From positions 48,938,753 through 49,002,752 of the forward strand of contig OY754469.1 in NCBI GenBank assembly GCA_963575645.1: DNA of 64,000 bases, written 5' to 3'. The notes beneath the pieces were generated by a model, which saw nothing but the letters and a program-made list of their open reading frames with translations, searched no databases and was not told where the DNA came from. Of the stretch, positions 31,883 through 43,705 are shown one piece after another; position 1 is the stretch's first letter, and each line of letters starts with the position of its first letter. The position numbers and the translations under genes were made by a program. The DNA comes from Xanthostigma xanthostigma (Eukaryota > Arthropoda > Insecta > Raphidioptera > Raphidiidae).

Positions 31883-33570
31883 ATGAAAATAGGCGGATTT
31901 AAGTTCATATTTGGTCTAAACTCTAAACTCCGCCCATATGTCAATTCGCAATAGGTATGATTATAATCATTTTTTAAGTCGGTATGTAACATTTTATAGT
32001 AGGTAATGTGAATTTAAATTTTTTATAAGATAAATTCATTCTTGATACGCCTCTGGGAAATACAACTTCAAAATGCTTCCAACTGCAGTTCTATTAAATC
32101 TTGCTCGCTTATTGGAGAAGAAATAAGATTTTATTAACAATTAGAAGTAAACGAAAGAGTGAAGGGAAAATTAGAGAAGGTAAAAACATTTTAATACCAC
32201 GTTATTGTTATGTGTGTTACAAATAGTTTCATGGTTATAAAATACAACGCATAAACTTGAACAGAAAGCAGGTTCAGTTCACTCCCTCGACTTCATCTTC
32301 AATTTCTGGCAAATATGGCGCGGATACACGTCGACAAGACAAAATTTATCAATATTATTACCTCATTATTTTATTTATGAGTTATGACATTGTTAAAACG
32401 AGCAACTCGCGAGTTCTGCACACGAGTCATAAAAACATTACAGTTGACATTTTTAACGTACCTCGTATGAAATAGGTGATTTTCACATCATAATAAGCAT
32501 ATTTGTAATATTTTTGACAGTGTGCCATAATGGTATTATATTATGTGGACTGTTTACGATGTCAATGCTTATCATGCTGAAATGGATTTAAATTATAACT
32601 GACACGTTATTATACTATTGAATCGGTAATATCGAATTACTTTTGTTTTACTTTACGCACTAGTGAGAAAAAAGGTCATTTTATAACCGCTACACAATCA
32701 CGGAAAACAAATATTATATAGAGGGTCGTGCAATTACACATTTTGTCGACGAGAACAGTAAGAAACAAAGCAAAGAAAAAAAAATTAATGAAACTTTGAA
32801 GTGCGTTCCTAGCTATAAAATTTGGTTTGTGATGCTTAAAGTCCCAACAAAACCATTCTCATCCTCGAAAAAATTTCGCATCTCTCGTGTCTTTTATTTC
32901 TCGAGGACTCCTTCCTCGCCTATATAGCGAGATTTCTTGAATAATTGTGTCTCGATAATTTATTATTTCATCTCTTATTTAATAATAGATTTTCGCTACT
33001 TTTAGCTCTACATTATAAAAAAATAATGGGATATCTTTGTCTGCGTTTTTAAAGTTCCACGCGTAGTGTATTCTGAAAAAGTGACTCACGGTTGTGCGGT
33101 TAGCTCAACGAAACAAACTACTGATCTCTAGCACAGGGATGAAAATATCGATTATTGTATGAAATTAATCAATGTGATGTGCTATAATAATTATTGATGC
33201 GGTACTTACCGAGATATTGGAATTAGCTGACATTTTTCAAACCGTATTGCAAAATATAAAAACATTACATTTTCATGGATTTATATTAAAATCTATATTA
33301 TCTGATTTATGGAATAAAAAAGAAATGTTTCTTTACTTGTTTATTTTACGCGGGTGACCATTGAATCGATTTGTAATTTTTTTTAGACATTTGCGAAAAG
33401 TTCACAAACAATTTTGCTAAGAAATTTCTGCGCATCTAAAAAATAAGTAATAGTGATTCCAAGTCGAAGCTCATTGTTACAAGAAAATGTAGGTAGCTCG
33501 TAGCTGCTTATTGAACTACAAAATGCTATTTTGCTATAGCAATTTGTTGTTCTGTATTGGTTGCTTTAAC
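31883..33570. other. No recognised gene in 1.7 kb
   Basis: Contains a 72-codon frame (32257-32475) with no recognisable product. No repeat partner, RNA gene or splice-framed exon is seen. Confidence 0.35.
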
Positions 33571-33841
33571 CAAGGGCGTAGATATTTTTTTTCTGAGGGG
33601 AAGGGGTAAAGCAAAAAATCAATACTTTGTAAGTTTTATTAATATCACAAGAATACTTAAAAAGGAAGGTGTCAAGCAAAATATTAATTCCCAAACTTAC
33701 AAATTCCTTTTCGATAAATATTTCTAAATTTAATTTTTTAACCAGGTAGGTATACGTATTATTTTCAGTTTTATTTTTTTATTATTATGATCCTGGGGGG
33801 ATAATAATCCCCTTTACTTCCCACCCATATCTACGCCCTTG
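33571..33841. mobile_element. Repeat family R, full copy
   Basis: Inverted ends CAAGGGCGTAGATAT and ATATCTACGCCCTTG define a 271-bp element with homologues at 13305-13545 and 40370-40618. No equal flanking duplication is visible, so the superfamily is open. Confidence 0.65.
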
Positions 33842-34045
33842 AATTCGACTGCACATGAAGTTGATGCAACGCAAGCTAACCACAAAAATGTGGTCGCGAT
33901 CGCGCTAACCCATAGCTTTGTAGTTATCTCAACAAATAAATGTGTGGCTCGTATTCGATCAGTCTTATTTAAAATATTTCCTCAGCATGTCAAACATCAG
34001 TATCAGGCGTTATGGCAAACATAGGGATTATATTTTATAGATGTA

Positions 34046-34714
34046 CTAGCGGACCCGGCGAACTTCGTACCGCCTAACAGTATAATATATATATATATAT
34101 ATAGCGGCCCTGTACGTGCTTCGCTACGTATAAAGTGAAATAATAAAACAATTTAATTGGAACATCTATCTATCTATTTTATTTATTTTAAAATATACAT
34201 GGACGTATATGTGTGTATGTCGAGCACTCCGGCTGCGCCGTCGTGCCCGGTGCAAAAGAACGAATGGGGAAGGAAGAAAAAAAATTTAGGGGTGGACTAC
34301 CCCTAACATTTAGGGGGATGAAAAATAGATGTTGGCGAAGTGACACCTGTAGACATCTGGCGGGGATAACTAATTAAATGACGATTGATCAGTTTTCGAC
34401 CGGAGAGGAAAAATGATAAAATTACTAAAATGGCTATTAAAAAATAAGGGTTGATCGTAGAAGGGTGAAAATTGAGGATTGTATGTATTTTTGTATGTTG
34501 TATCATAAAAAAATAGAAATTAAAAATTTTGTCTAAAAAATAAAAAAAAAAATTTAGGGGTGGACTACCCCTAACATTTAGGAGGATGAAAAATAGATGT
34601 TGGCCGATTCTCATAGATACCGGATAAGCACAAAAAATTTCATCAAAATCGGTCAAGCCGTTTCGGAGGAGTTCGGCAACAAAAACTGTGACACGAGAAT
34701 TTTATATATATAGA
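34046..34714 (-). mobile_element. Helitron D
   Basis: Minus-strand copy: TCTATATATATAAAATTCTC (start at 34714) with TCGTGTCACAGTTTTTG, and an end at CGCCGGGTCCG with CTAG|T (34046). It contains a (TA)n tract near 34085-34104. An internal duplication of GGGGTGGACTACCCCTAAC, a short palindrome, with its flanks occurs twice (about 34288 and 34557). Confidence 0.7.
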
Positions 34715-35044
34715 TTGAGAATTATTCAAATTCAAAACTTCTGTCATTTCTCTCTCTTTTAAAACGTCTAACTACAATCCATACATTGAAGATCAATGAG
34801 ACAAGCTTGTTCAGTAGCAAACACAATTTTCTGTATTCGCGTGACATTTAGTTTGGATCACAAAACACACAGGGAGTCGTTATAGGTTAATGTGAACCAA
34901 TTTATTCCCGATGGAAACGTTTGAAAATATGAAAATAATAACGTCACTAACCTTTCATTTAAATGTCTGTTCTATATCTATGTATGCATTACTTGCTAAT
35001 GCTTACATTTGCTCCCAAAACTAATAATAATGCATAGTATAGTC
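34715..35044. other. No recognised feature
   Basis: AT-rich; nothing supported. Confidence 0.35.
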
Positions 35045-35165
35045 CAGCGCTTCTCAAACGGTGGGTCGCAGCCCCGCCAGAGGCCGCCAATGTATTCCGA
35101 AGGGCCGCGAGTGCTTGGTGGAATTTTGTGAAAAAAAGAAACAGGTTATGAAAAATAAATATTTT
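35045..35165 (+). mobile_element. hAT-like terminal fragment
   Basis: CAGCGCTTCTCAAACGGTGG then GTCGCAGCCCC resembles the widely shared CAGxGGTTCTCAAAC start of hAT elements. The opposite end was not found. A Penelope-like element is inserted shortly downstream. Confidence 0.45.
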
Positions 35166-35189
35166 ATTTCAAATCTTCTTCTAGACTTT

Positions 35190-35873
35190 AAATAAATAAA
35201 ATTGTCGACCAATTTTTTTCAGACTATATATTTGACATTAAAAAATAAAATTAAAAATCAATATTACAAAAGATGACGTTTCGATTCGGATTTTGATCTT
35301 CAGATTTCAGAAATAGTTTAAAAAATATAAAAATTAATTAGTGTTATCTACTTATTTTATAACAGAATGAAGTTAATTAATTATCGAAAATTAATGAAAA
35401 ATTAATAACAAACAATTTTTTAATAAGTAGTCATGGATATCTAAGTATCTAAAAAGAAAGAAAAAATTTATTAAAAACAAAATATTATTTCAAAATAATA
35501 TATCATAAATATTACTTAAATTTTCCGTTTTATTAGATTTTATATATAACATTTCCGAAATACCTCTTTTAAAGTAATTTGTTTCATTATCTAAAATTTT
35601 AATACTATCCCAATTAATAATTTACGGCCGTATTCGAATGTATGTCTAGTTACGACATTATGCTTATCAGGGAGTAATTTATGATTGCTTTGGTGTTCTT
35701 TTATTCGTGTTTTTAGCGCTGTTTTTGTTTGCCCAATATAATTCATATCACAATTTTCACAACGTCATCTTTTGTAATATTGATATATAATTTTATTTTT
35801 TATGTCAATAATAATTTGTCGACAATTTTATTTATTTGAAGAATTCTATTCAGACGTTAATCAAAGATTTGAA
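35190..35873 (-). mobile_element. Penelope-like element with endonuclease relic
   Basis: Bounded by a 14-bp duplication TTCTTCTAGACTTT (35176-35189 and 35874-35887). Read on the minus strand: tail AAATCTTTGATTAACG, an inverted terminal module, the GIY-YIG relic (35490-35764), then the terminal module with hammerhead-like boxes (CTGAAGAT...ATCGAAACG at about 35280-35315), ending at AATAAATAAAATT. The reverse transcriptase is absent. This copy identifies the whole family and both its termini. Confidence 0.8.
35490..35764 (-). pseudogene. GIY-YIG endonuclease of a Penelope-like element
   Basis: The minus-strand translation has CENCDMNYIGQTKTALKTR followed by IKEHQSNHK, the Y-I-G, Q-T, R and E-H spacing of the GIY-YIG nuclease at the C-terminus of Penelope-like proteins. 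After one frameshift near 35620 it continues NWDSIKILDNETNYFKRG, then ISEMLYIKS, and a stop (35490-35492), matching the usual W-x-x-x-K-I-L-D...Y-x-K-R-x-x-S-E-M ending. The N-terminal reverse transcriptase is missing. In intact elements this domain nicks the target for reverse transcription. Here it is dead. Confidence 0.75.
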
Positions 35874-36170
35874 TTCTTCTAGACTTTTGAGTTTTTAATT
35901 AAAAAAAAGTGTCTACACAAATATTGCTTTGAAATTCAGTTATTTTAAATGGTCGTTACTCCCCGCGGACGCCTATTTTAAACGCAACCGAATTAAGGAT
36001 GGGAGGTATGGGGTAGGCGATATTTGAGTATATGCGGATGACACACTTTTTGATGTTAAGCCTAGAGCGCAAAAATAATTATATCAGTCAAGTACGCACA
36101 TGGGTATAGGTGTGTAGAGGTAGCTTTAGGGCAAAGCTGTTCATACAGGATGTTTCACAATCAATACATA

Positions 36171-36390
36171 TCTATACTAATATTAAAAATAGGTAAAGTT
36201 TGTAAGTGTGGATGTAGGAGAAACTACTCATCCGATTTCAAAAAAAAAAATGGACCAAAATTTAGAACGGACCTTTAGGATGAACATAGGCTATATATTA
36301 TTGCGTTAAAATAAAAGCGCTTTTCGTGGAGACCAATTTTGCAACGTTTGGCAATCTACAAATTTGAGCGAAGCCGGACTGGGGCGCTAT
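36171..36390 (+). mobile_element. Helitron E, short
   Basis: A|TCTATACTAATATTAAAAATAG start and a GAGCGAAGCCGGACTGGGGCG end with CTAT in place of CTAG. Short, non-autonomous, decayed at the 3' terminus. Confidence 0.6.
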
Positions 36391-36756
36391 ATAATATAAT
36401 TTTCTTAAGAGTTTTTCAGGGCGTTTGAATATTTTGTTTATTATTATTTTTTATTTATTTATTAAACTTATTTATCCTTGGTAGATTAGTACTTTCTGCT
36501 GTTACGAAACCGTCTTAAATAATGCGAAATCAATAAAATACGGGATATAAGTCTATAAACGTGATAATAACTTGAAATAACTTCAAAATAACACACAGCA
36601 CAACATAAACGTAGCTAGTTTACAGACGAAGTTTTAATAAATCGATTCTAAATATAGAGAAAACGATAAGGACTGTAATAAGCAAATAGAGCGCTTACAG
36701 CCGTCGAAGTTTACAAAACCAGCTCACATATTTAAAGACAAAAGGTAGAGAGAAAG
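36391..36756. other. No recognised feature
   Basis: AT-rich; nothing supported. Confidence 0.3.
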
Positions 36757-37286
36757 CAGGGTTGCTAACTTGGGGGTTTTCCCCCTAAATTTGGGGGGAT
36801 AAAATGTAGAATGGGATTTTTTAGGGCCTTAATATTTTAATAACTTTAGGAACACGAAAAAACTATTTTTTTTCTATCGGACAGATGAAATTACAAAACT
36901 GACTTACTATTAAATATTAAATAAGTCCTAATAAATAATAATATCATGTAGCGCTCGGTCTCCTCCTTCAGTAGCAGAATATCGGCGTCAAAGCGGCAAA
37001 CTTTGTTGAAGATGAGTTAACAATGAATGAATTATTGTATTACTGTAAAACAATCATTTTTTATTGTTAACTTATCTTCAACAAAGTTTGGCGCTTTGGC
37101 GACGATATTCACTAATCTGCTAGGAGACCGAGCGAGGTCTATCGTAATACGTTAGACGCTCGGTCTCCTTAAATATATAAACTAATAGAAAAAAAAATTA
37201 AAATAAACAATAATTTTTCAGATGGATTTTTAATGATATTTCAACTTGTGGTTGGGGGAAAATATTTCTAGGAGTTGGCAACCCTG
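36757..37286. mobile_element. hAT-like element with internal palindrome
   Basis: Ends CAGGGTTGCTAACTTGGGGG and AGGAGTTGGCAACCCTG. Flanks AGAGAAAG and AGAGAATA form an imperfect 8-bp duplication. Inside, 36953-37135 is a second inverted repeat (GCTCGGTCTCC, AACTTTGTTGAAGATGAG and their inverses), with a third GCTCGGTCTCC at 37158. Confidence 0.6.
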
Positions 37287-37665
37287 AGAGAATAACCCGT
37301 TCCAGCGTGTGTGGAAATGTGCGTATATTATGCGCGCATGGTTATGCAACGTACGTGAACCACGTAGCGCGATTTATTTCAACCAGAAAAAATATTCATA
37401 TCATGCAAGTGGAAAAGTTTCCAGAAGTGAATTTAAAATTGTTCAGTAAAACTCTAGAGACGCGCTAACATAATTTAAAGGCTAATATTTTTCCGGGAGC
37501 CTTTGTTGATACTGTATATTACGTGCAGCCAACACTTACATTGATCTACTTTTTAGTGAATGTGTTTTTACGTGTGGCAAATTTCCTTCTTTTTAGGATC
37601 TCTGTACGCCCCACACCACGTGACTGTAAGAATCTCTAACATACGTGTCCGGCGTATATAGAAGA
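37287..37665. other. No recognised feature
   Basis: AT-rich; no repeat partner or frame. Confidence 0.3.
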
Positions 37666-38387
37666 CTAGCGGTCCTGCCCGGTTTCACCCGGGTGCAAAA
37701 GAACGAATAGGGAAGGAAGGGACATGAGTACGCACATTCATCTTAGTTTACCGAGATGAATGTTGTGTCCAAACTTCATAATGATCGGAGTTACCGTTCA
37801 AAAGTTTTTGTCGTTACACTTTTTTTAAGTATAATAACTTTCTTTTAATATAATAAATATTTAATTGAAAACACTGTGGGAAAATTATTTTTATATATAG
37901 GTACCTATAGTTGTAACAGTTTTCAAATGAGCTATTAATTAGATTTATTTAATTTTAATTAGTCGTAATAAAATTTTAAAAAATTGAAATGTAAGCCTTA
38001 GAAGAAAGCAATGTAGAAAATAAAAAAAAAATAAAAATATATTCGCCGACGTGGGGCTTGAACCTAAGACCCTGGCATTAAGAGTCTTACGCTCTACCGA
38101 CTGAGTTATCCGGGCTTGTGAACGTAACGTGCTAATATTGTAATATTTAGTTAAGACATTTCATCTGATAATATTTGTCGGACGGACTAATTTTGAGATA
38201 AATCTTGCAACATTTTTCATTGATGTTCCGCTCCAATTGGTCGTAGCGTGATATTATATAGCCTATAGCCTTCCTCGATAAATGGGCTATCCAACAAAAA
38301 CATTTTTTTTCAATTCGAACCAGTAGTTTCTGAGATTACCGCGTTCAACCAAACAAACAAACAAACTCTTCAGCTCTATATTATAGA
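37666..38387 (-). mobile_element. Helitron A, full-length, carries tRNA-Lys
   Basis: Minus-strand copy, TC start at 38387 and CTAG end at 37666 with the CCCGGGTGAAACCGGGC hairpin. A 360-bp insert (37814-38173) is bracketed by TTTGTCG (37807-37813, 38174-38180), the same site and same cargo as in 10755-11395. Confidence 0.85.
38043..38115 (-). tRNA. Decayed tRNA-Lys(CTT), best preserved of three
   Basis: GCCCGGATAACTCAGTCGG, GAGCGTAAGACTCTTAATG and TTAGGTTCAAGCCCCACG keep the D arm, CTT anticodon and T loop. The acceptor 3' strand lacks one G and the anticodon stem is imperfect, so it is probably not functional. Confidence 0.6.
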
Positions 38388-38911
38388 TTGTTTCATCTCA
38401 ATCGCGTACAGAGCCACGCACAGAACAATATTATTGTTCTGTGGAGCCACGGCTAGCGACTAGTAAAAGATAAAATAGACCTTGAACTTTAGCACGCTCA
38501 TTGAAATAAGGTTATTTTTATAGTAAGCTGAAAGATAAAAGTAGTCTCATCTTACAGAAATCTTAAAAGAAAAATGATCCTCGTACATTTGATACCACGC
38601 TAACGTTAAAAGGATTTTATACAAAAATGGCTCCGCGCAAAGTCAACACACATGAATAATATATTCATGTGAAGGCAGGTACATATTTTATGATGAATGT
38701 GGCAACAGTGCTGTGACAAAAACAAAAACACTGTCTCATTACAGTGCGTTGACGCATGTTTAACGCACTGTACGATTGTAGATTCTGTGTGCTTTGCAGT
38801 TCCCCTGCTCGTATTGTACAGTTGGTTCGAATCAGCCACAAAAATTATCACCTGGAGGCATTCTTTGGAGAGAGTATAGTCATGGAGCGCGGATATAAGG
38901 AGAACCATCTC
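38388..38911. other. No recognised gene
   Basis: Frames at 38606-38914 and 38697-38879 overlap on opposite strands and end at or in the next MITE. Not recognised. Confidence 0.3.
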
Positions 38912-39247
38912 CATATATTTAATAACTTGTATATTGCTAGTGGCCGTAAGTGGAAGCGTGGCCCATGAAGTGAGACAGAAAATGACTGTTTTTCTATCTT
39001 TTTCTTTTTACTTGACTCGTTGTGAGCAAGTATCGCGTCTGTAGTGGGGCAATTAGTAAGTGGAAAAGAGCAAGCCACCTCCCTTTCACAGCTTAGTTCC
39101 ATGTGCAAACTGACGCGCATCCATTCACGGACATGCGCATGAGACTCAGAGTAGGTATAATAAGAGAGACAGTATATATGTCTGCACCGTAGTGTTTAAG
39201 TCTATCTCCCGATCTTTGCTAGCAATATAGAGGGTATTAAATATATG
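38912..39247. mobile_element. MITE of about 330 bp, copy 2
   Basis: Inverted copy of 895-1224. Ends CATATATTTAATAAC...TATTGCTAGTGG and CTAGCAATATAGAGGG...TATTAAATATATG. The overlapping frames here are within-repeat by-products. Confidence 0.65.
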
Positions 39248-39539
39248 ACCACCTCTATGTGAGGAAAATATCCCTCGAATAGCATCAAATTAAGATGGCA
39301 CCGCTGTTCCAAAAAGACTATTGGTTCCTATATTGCATGAACAAAACGCCAAGAGTTGTTATGAGCAAGAAAATATTAAACAAAGAAAGATAGACAGGCG
39401 TCGTATTTAAAAAAGTCGCGTCAATGAATACGTTAAGCAGCCAATATTTCTCAAGAACAGCTTTGATTTTGATGTTTTTTTTAATTTTGTTATTTTATAT
39501 TTTTGAAAATCAAAAACCTTTTGGTTTAGTAGTTTTTTC

Positions 39540-39779
39540 AAATCTTTGATTAACGTCTGATTAGAACTCTTCAATAAATAAAATTATCGACCAATTTTTC
39601 ATACATAATTTTTTGGTGTTCTCTTATTATTGTTTTAAGAGCTCTTTTTGTGTTTGACCAATATAATTCTTATATTACAATTTTCACAATTAATTTTATA
39701 TACAACATTATGCTTTTGTAATTTATTAATTTTATCTTTTTTATCTTTTGTCTGAAAAATTGGTAGATAATTTTATTTA
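39540..39779 (+). mobile_element. Rearranged Penelope-like element
   Basis: Tail AAATCTTTGATTAACG, then the start of a terminal module, then an endonuclease fragment in reverse (39612-39705), then a terminal module ending GTCTGAAAAATTGG...AATAAAATTAT in inverse. Flanked by TTAGTAGTTTTTT on both sides, a target duplication of about 13 bp. A short, internally inverted copy. Confidence 0.65.
39612..39705 (-). pseudogene. GIY-YIG endonuclease fragment
   Basis: The minus strand encodes CENCN, then after a frameshift NYIGQTQKELLKQ and two stops, followed by remains of the EHQ region. Homologous to the better relic at 35490-35764. Confidence 0.6.
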
Positions 39780-39795
39780 TTAGTAGTTTTTTTTC

Positions 39796-40369
39796 ATAAT
39801 AATAAATCTGATCGACTACGCCGGTCTACAATCCGTGTTTTTATCATATTGGCTTCCGATTATTGTTATTGATGATGGGTTTTATCGAACCAACTGTGAA
39901 AAGCTACTTTTTGTGTCGGAATGATACGAATAAAAGTTTACAAACGAGCAAAAAGCTCCAAACGCCAGAAATAATAAACACATCCACACACCCACACACA
40001 GTAGAATTCATGCTCGTTCAAAACTCACTCCACTCCCGCCAACCAACGCCGCCATGTCTGATGTTTATTACATAATATTATATACGCAATAACAATAGAC
40101 ACATACAGTCGCGAAAATTTACTGAGACAAAAGTTCGTGTAAAGAGATTAGAGGTACTCTGGACATGTGTTGACCAATGACCAGTCGAGTTCACGATATA
40201 CAAGGTGAAACAGAAAAGTACAGTAGAGCATCGATTATTCAAATCGCAAAGCAATTATGCAAAAGGCGATTTATAATCCAAAGTTATTTTATTAAAGATC
40301 GCGCACACGATTTCACATACAATACTTGCACGGACCAGCAACCAAGTACGTAACTATTTTGTTTTTCAC
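39796..40369. other. No recognised gene
   Basis: A 70-codon frame (39863-40075) is not recognised. No repeat partner. Confidence 0.3.
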
Positions 40370-40618
40370 TTAAAGCAAAAAATCAATATTTTTTGTGTTG
40401 TTAATATCAAACAAGAATACTCACGAAGGAAGGTGTCAAGCAAAATATTAATTCCCAAAACTAATTGTGTTACAAAATACGCGGTTGAAATCTTGTTTTT
40501 TAGTTAAGTTTTCGTAATGTTTTCAGTTTTATTTTTTATTAATTTGGTCCTGGGGAGTGGAGGGAAGGCTAATTACGCTCTTTGCCCTCTATATATCTAC
40601 GCTCTTGCCAGCAACTAT
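40370..40618. repeat. Repeat family R, copy 3
   Basis: Shares AAAGCAAAAAATCAATAT, ACTCACGAAGGAAGG and TTTTCAGTTTTATTTTTTAT with copies 1 and 2. The right end TATCTACGCTCTTG is retained; the left end is diverged. Confidence 0.6.
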
Positions 40619-41171
40619 CTAACTGTTTTTGAGCGCTACAAAAAAGAATTAAAAAAACTGACGAAGTCCTAAAATTCAAGAAAAAAATATTACGCACTTG
40701 TTGATTTTCCATCAGGTTCGGTTTTGTGATATCTATAAAATACATTTATTTAGTCATATGATTTATAAAAAAAAAAATATTTCATCGCAAGACATTTATT
40801 TATCGCAGCATTAAGTCTCTTGGAGTTTGTGCATGACTTTAAACACATAGAGGTGACTCAATTAAGATAATAATGTTGGAACATGTTTTTAAAAGGAGAC
40901 ATCTGTGTTAAATGCAAAAATACAGGTGACTGTGTAAGTTTAAACAAAATATAACGGCTGTCCACGGACTTAAGATCAGATCAACTTGATAAGTCGATTT
41001 AAAATTTTAAAGATATACAGTACTGGATATTTATTTTGAAGACTGTTTGCCTATAACAGTGATTTGGATTATTTTAATAATACATGTAAAATTAATCTAT
41101 ATAAGCCATAATATGCCAAATACAGTATTTTGTAAATTATTATTTTTTTTTTGTTTTGAAATTTTATTTAA
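40619..41171. other. No recognised feature
   Basis: AT-rich; nothing supported. Confidence 0.35.
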
Positions 41172-41730
41172 GGTAGTTTGAGAGCCGCAATCCCAAGTCA
41201 AATAAATGATTTTTTTTTCTCAAATAATTATCCAAATCATGCTATAATAATTAATAGAAATTCACATAAAAATTTATTTGATTTAACTTAATGCGAATTA
41301 TAATTAAATAATTATGGTAATGTAATTAATAAAATATTAATTGATTAGTACTCAGCTGTCACTAGTCACTGTCACTACAACAGAGATAGAGACCATAAGT
41401 CAGTATTAAAAAATTAATAAAATCAAAAGTACGTGGTAAATTATTCTGAAATTTTTGCAGTGTGTATTTCAGACATCATTCTATCCATTCAAATGTTTTT
41501 TTTGTGGGGTCCAGTTTGTCAATTTTTTACAAACCCTCAATTGCCGGAGTTTTGAACAAGGACACTCATAACGGCTCGTGTATTTTTGCATAGCTTTAAT
41601 TAATTATATCTCTTAAACGGTGTGGTAAAAAAATCTTATTCTTTTTCTGTAGGTGTCTTTAATTATAATCTTTTGAATAAATAGAAAAAAATGTAGGGTC
41701 AAGTTTAAGTCATTTGGCTACCAAACTACC
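41172..41730. mobile_element. TTAA-flanked element T1, copy 2
   Basis: Inverted relative to 28510-29091. GGTAGTTTGAGAGCC and GGCTACCAAACTACC ends, left flank TTAA, right flank TTAT (one change). Confidence 0.78.
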
Positions 41731-42949
41731 TTATAACATTAAAATTCCTAAAACACGAGGGCTATTTATTGGTACTTAACCTCACTTATTTTTAAGATGA
41801 AACTTAATTTTATACTAATTATTACAGATATTTATTCTTTTTTTTTTAATATATACATTTCATGTTTGTGCTCTATACATTAGTTAGTGTAAGTAGTTCA
41901 AATATCCTGTACTTAAACGAATAGTTAACAATAAAAAATAATAAATAATAATAATAAAACAGCTCTGTACTTTGATCAAACTGACAGTCTATATAACATG
42001 TGTAAACACGCGTTAGGTCGCGAGGGTGGAGTGCAATTATTTTTATAACCACCATTGTTTAATACCCCGAGGGAGAAAACCAAAAGAGAAGTTGTTAAAA
42101 CCATTCATTAACTTTGTCAACATGATTTTAACAAGGATATGAAGAGGCCAGGGGCCACATTTGACTGGACAAACAAAGATACGATTATTGTTGCATATGT
42201 TACTTGACTCTTGGTCTAATGTTTTGAAAAATGTGTCATTTAAAAAAAAATAATATAAGAGTTAAGTTTTTCTTTGCTTTGTGTTTTTAGTGATATCAGT
42301 TAATTTACCCATAATTACATTATAGAACAAACTGTCTTAGCAGGAATCAATTAAATAATTGGAGTCGATTTTCTTAATTAATTATAGTACAATAAATTTA
42401 TTGATCTCGAAACGATATACCTAACCTAACTAAATAACAGTTTCCTTATAGGAAAAAGTGATTTTGTTCATTAAATGAAACTTTTCGTTTTCTCTCTATT
42501 ATACAGTATGTCCACAAAAAATACAAGAAATTCAGTTTTAAAATATGGCATATCATCTACGTAGAAGTAACCAACACCTTTAACATTTTGAAATATTCTA
42601 AAAGTAACAGGAAGCTCAGACGTTGTCACAAATGAGTTTTTCGATTTGATACTAAAAGTGCGACGGTACATTTTTTATCCGCCTGAAATAAAAAGTTGGC
42701 AGCCGTTATGGAAAAAAAATCCAAGTCAGAAATTGTCCATAAAATTAATCAATCTAGCAAATATTCTAGAAGAGAAACATAACCTGATTTAGCCTTTTGG
42801 CTGTAATATAGTACAGATTTGCGTAGGCCGTAGGGTATTAAGTTTGCGTGCCGTTTGTGGCGCCGCTATCGCTGCAACGAAAAAATAATAGAATATTTTT
42901 TATGTAAATTTGATCCTCTACAAAATATTGTATTCAATTTTTTTTGTAG
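41731..42949. other. No recognised gene
   Basis: AT-rich. Minus frames at 41873-42055 and 42471-42671 are unrecognised. Confidence 0.35.
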
Positions 42950-43094
42950 GAACAGTAGGGACCTTTGAGGGATCAAGAGTATTCCCCATCGATGTGAACT
43001 TTGATATTTTACTACAAGGGATGTCTTCGATAACCCGTTCAAATATCAAAACCTCAGTAGGTACTCGAGTGATGATTCAGATATATTTTGCCCA
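42950..43094 (+). CDS. Candidate exon, Cys-loop channel-like
   Basis: A polypyrimidine acceptor (CAATTTTTTTTGTAG) opens a frame encoding TVGTFEGSRVFPIDVNFDIL, then LQGMSSITRSNIKTS...IQIYFAQ. The pattern V-x-F-x-x-x-x-L-x-x-M-S-S-I-x-x-x-x-I, ending in YFAQ, resembles the beta1-beta2 region of insect glutamate/histamine/GABA-type chloride channel subunits (I-D-x-x-x-M-x-Y...F-x-A/R-Q-W). Donor candidates are GTGAAA (43095) or GTAGGT (43057). The stretch SVGTRVM is an unexplained extra if the longer end is right. No other channel exon is visible, so the window would hold only one exon between large introns. The alternative is a chance frame. Confidence 0.35.
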
Positions 43095-43098
43095 GTGA

Positions 43099-43510
43099 AA
43101 AATGTATAATTTGTAAATTACAACATGCCAAATTTGACACTAGCGAACATTGCTAGGTTTATCTAAGATATTTCAAACATCTAGTATATATAATTAATTT
43201 CTTCTAGTAGATACCGTATAATATATAACAGGACCACTTATGAGATAAAAACATTGTCGGCAATAAATCTATCTGATAGTGATGTTTGATACGTTCCTCC
43301 CACATCGAGTCGATATTAAAAAAGCTCTCACCCAATATAATAAAGCTATCAAAGCATCGTCACTTTATCTAACCATACTAAAGCACGGTACACACTTATA
43401 CACGGAAAAAATTTATAGTAAATATACATTCATACCGATTGTTTGAGAAAGATGATACTTTTGATGAACTGATATACTACGCTAAACATTTGAAGTGATT
43501 GAACATTTTT
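43099..43510. other. No recognised feature
   Basis: AT-rich; nothing supported. Confidence 0.35.
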
Positions 43511-43705
43511 GACGTGATAACGTCTTATAAATTGATGAAACACCGGCTGCATGCACGAAAATGTGTCACGTTCCGAAATGTGTCACGTTCCGCCTGACAG
43601 CTACTAAAATTTAGGTTATGTATTATTATTATTAAATATGATATTCGAGCGGAATACGTTATCACGTACAACTATCGTCCGTAAACCGACTTTACAGACA
43701 ACCAA
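43511..43705 (-). repeat. Family 1 element, copy 2
   Basis: GACGTGATAACGTCTTATAA to ACTTTACAGACAACCAA, T-runs on both sides. Contains a short duplication of AAATGTGTCACGTTCCG. Confidence 0.7.
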
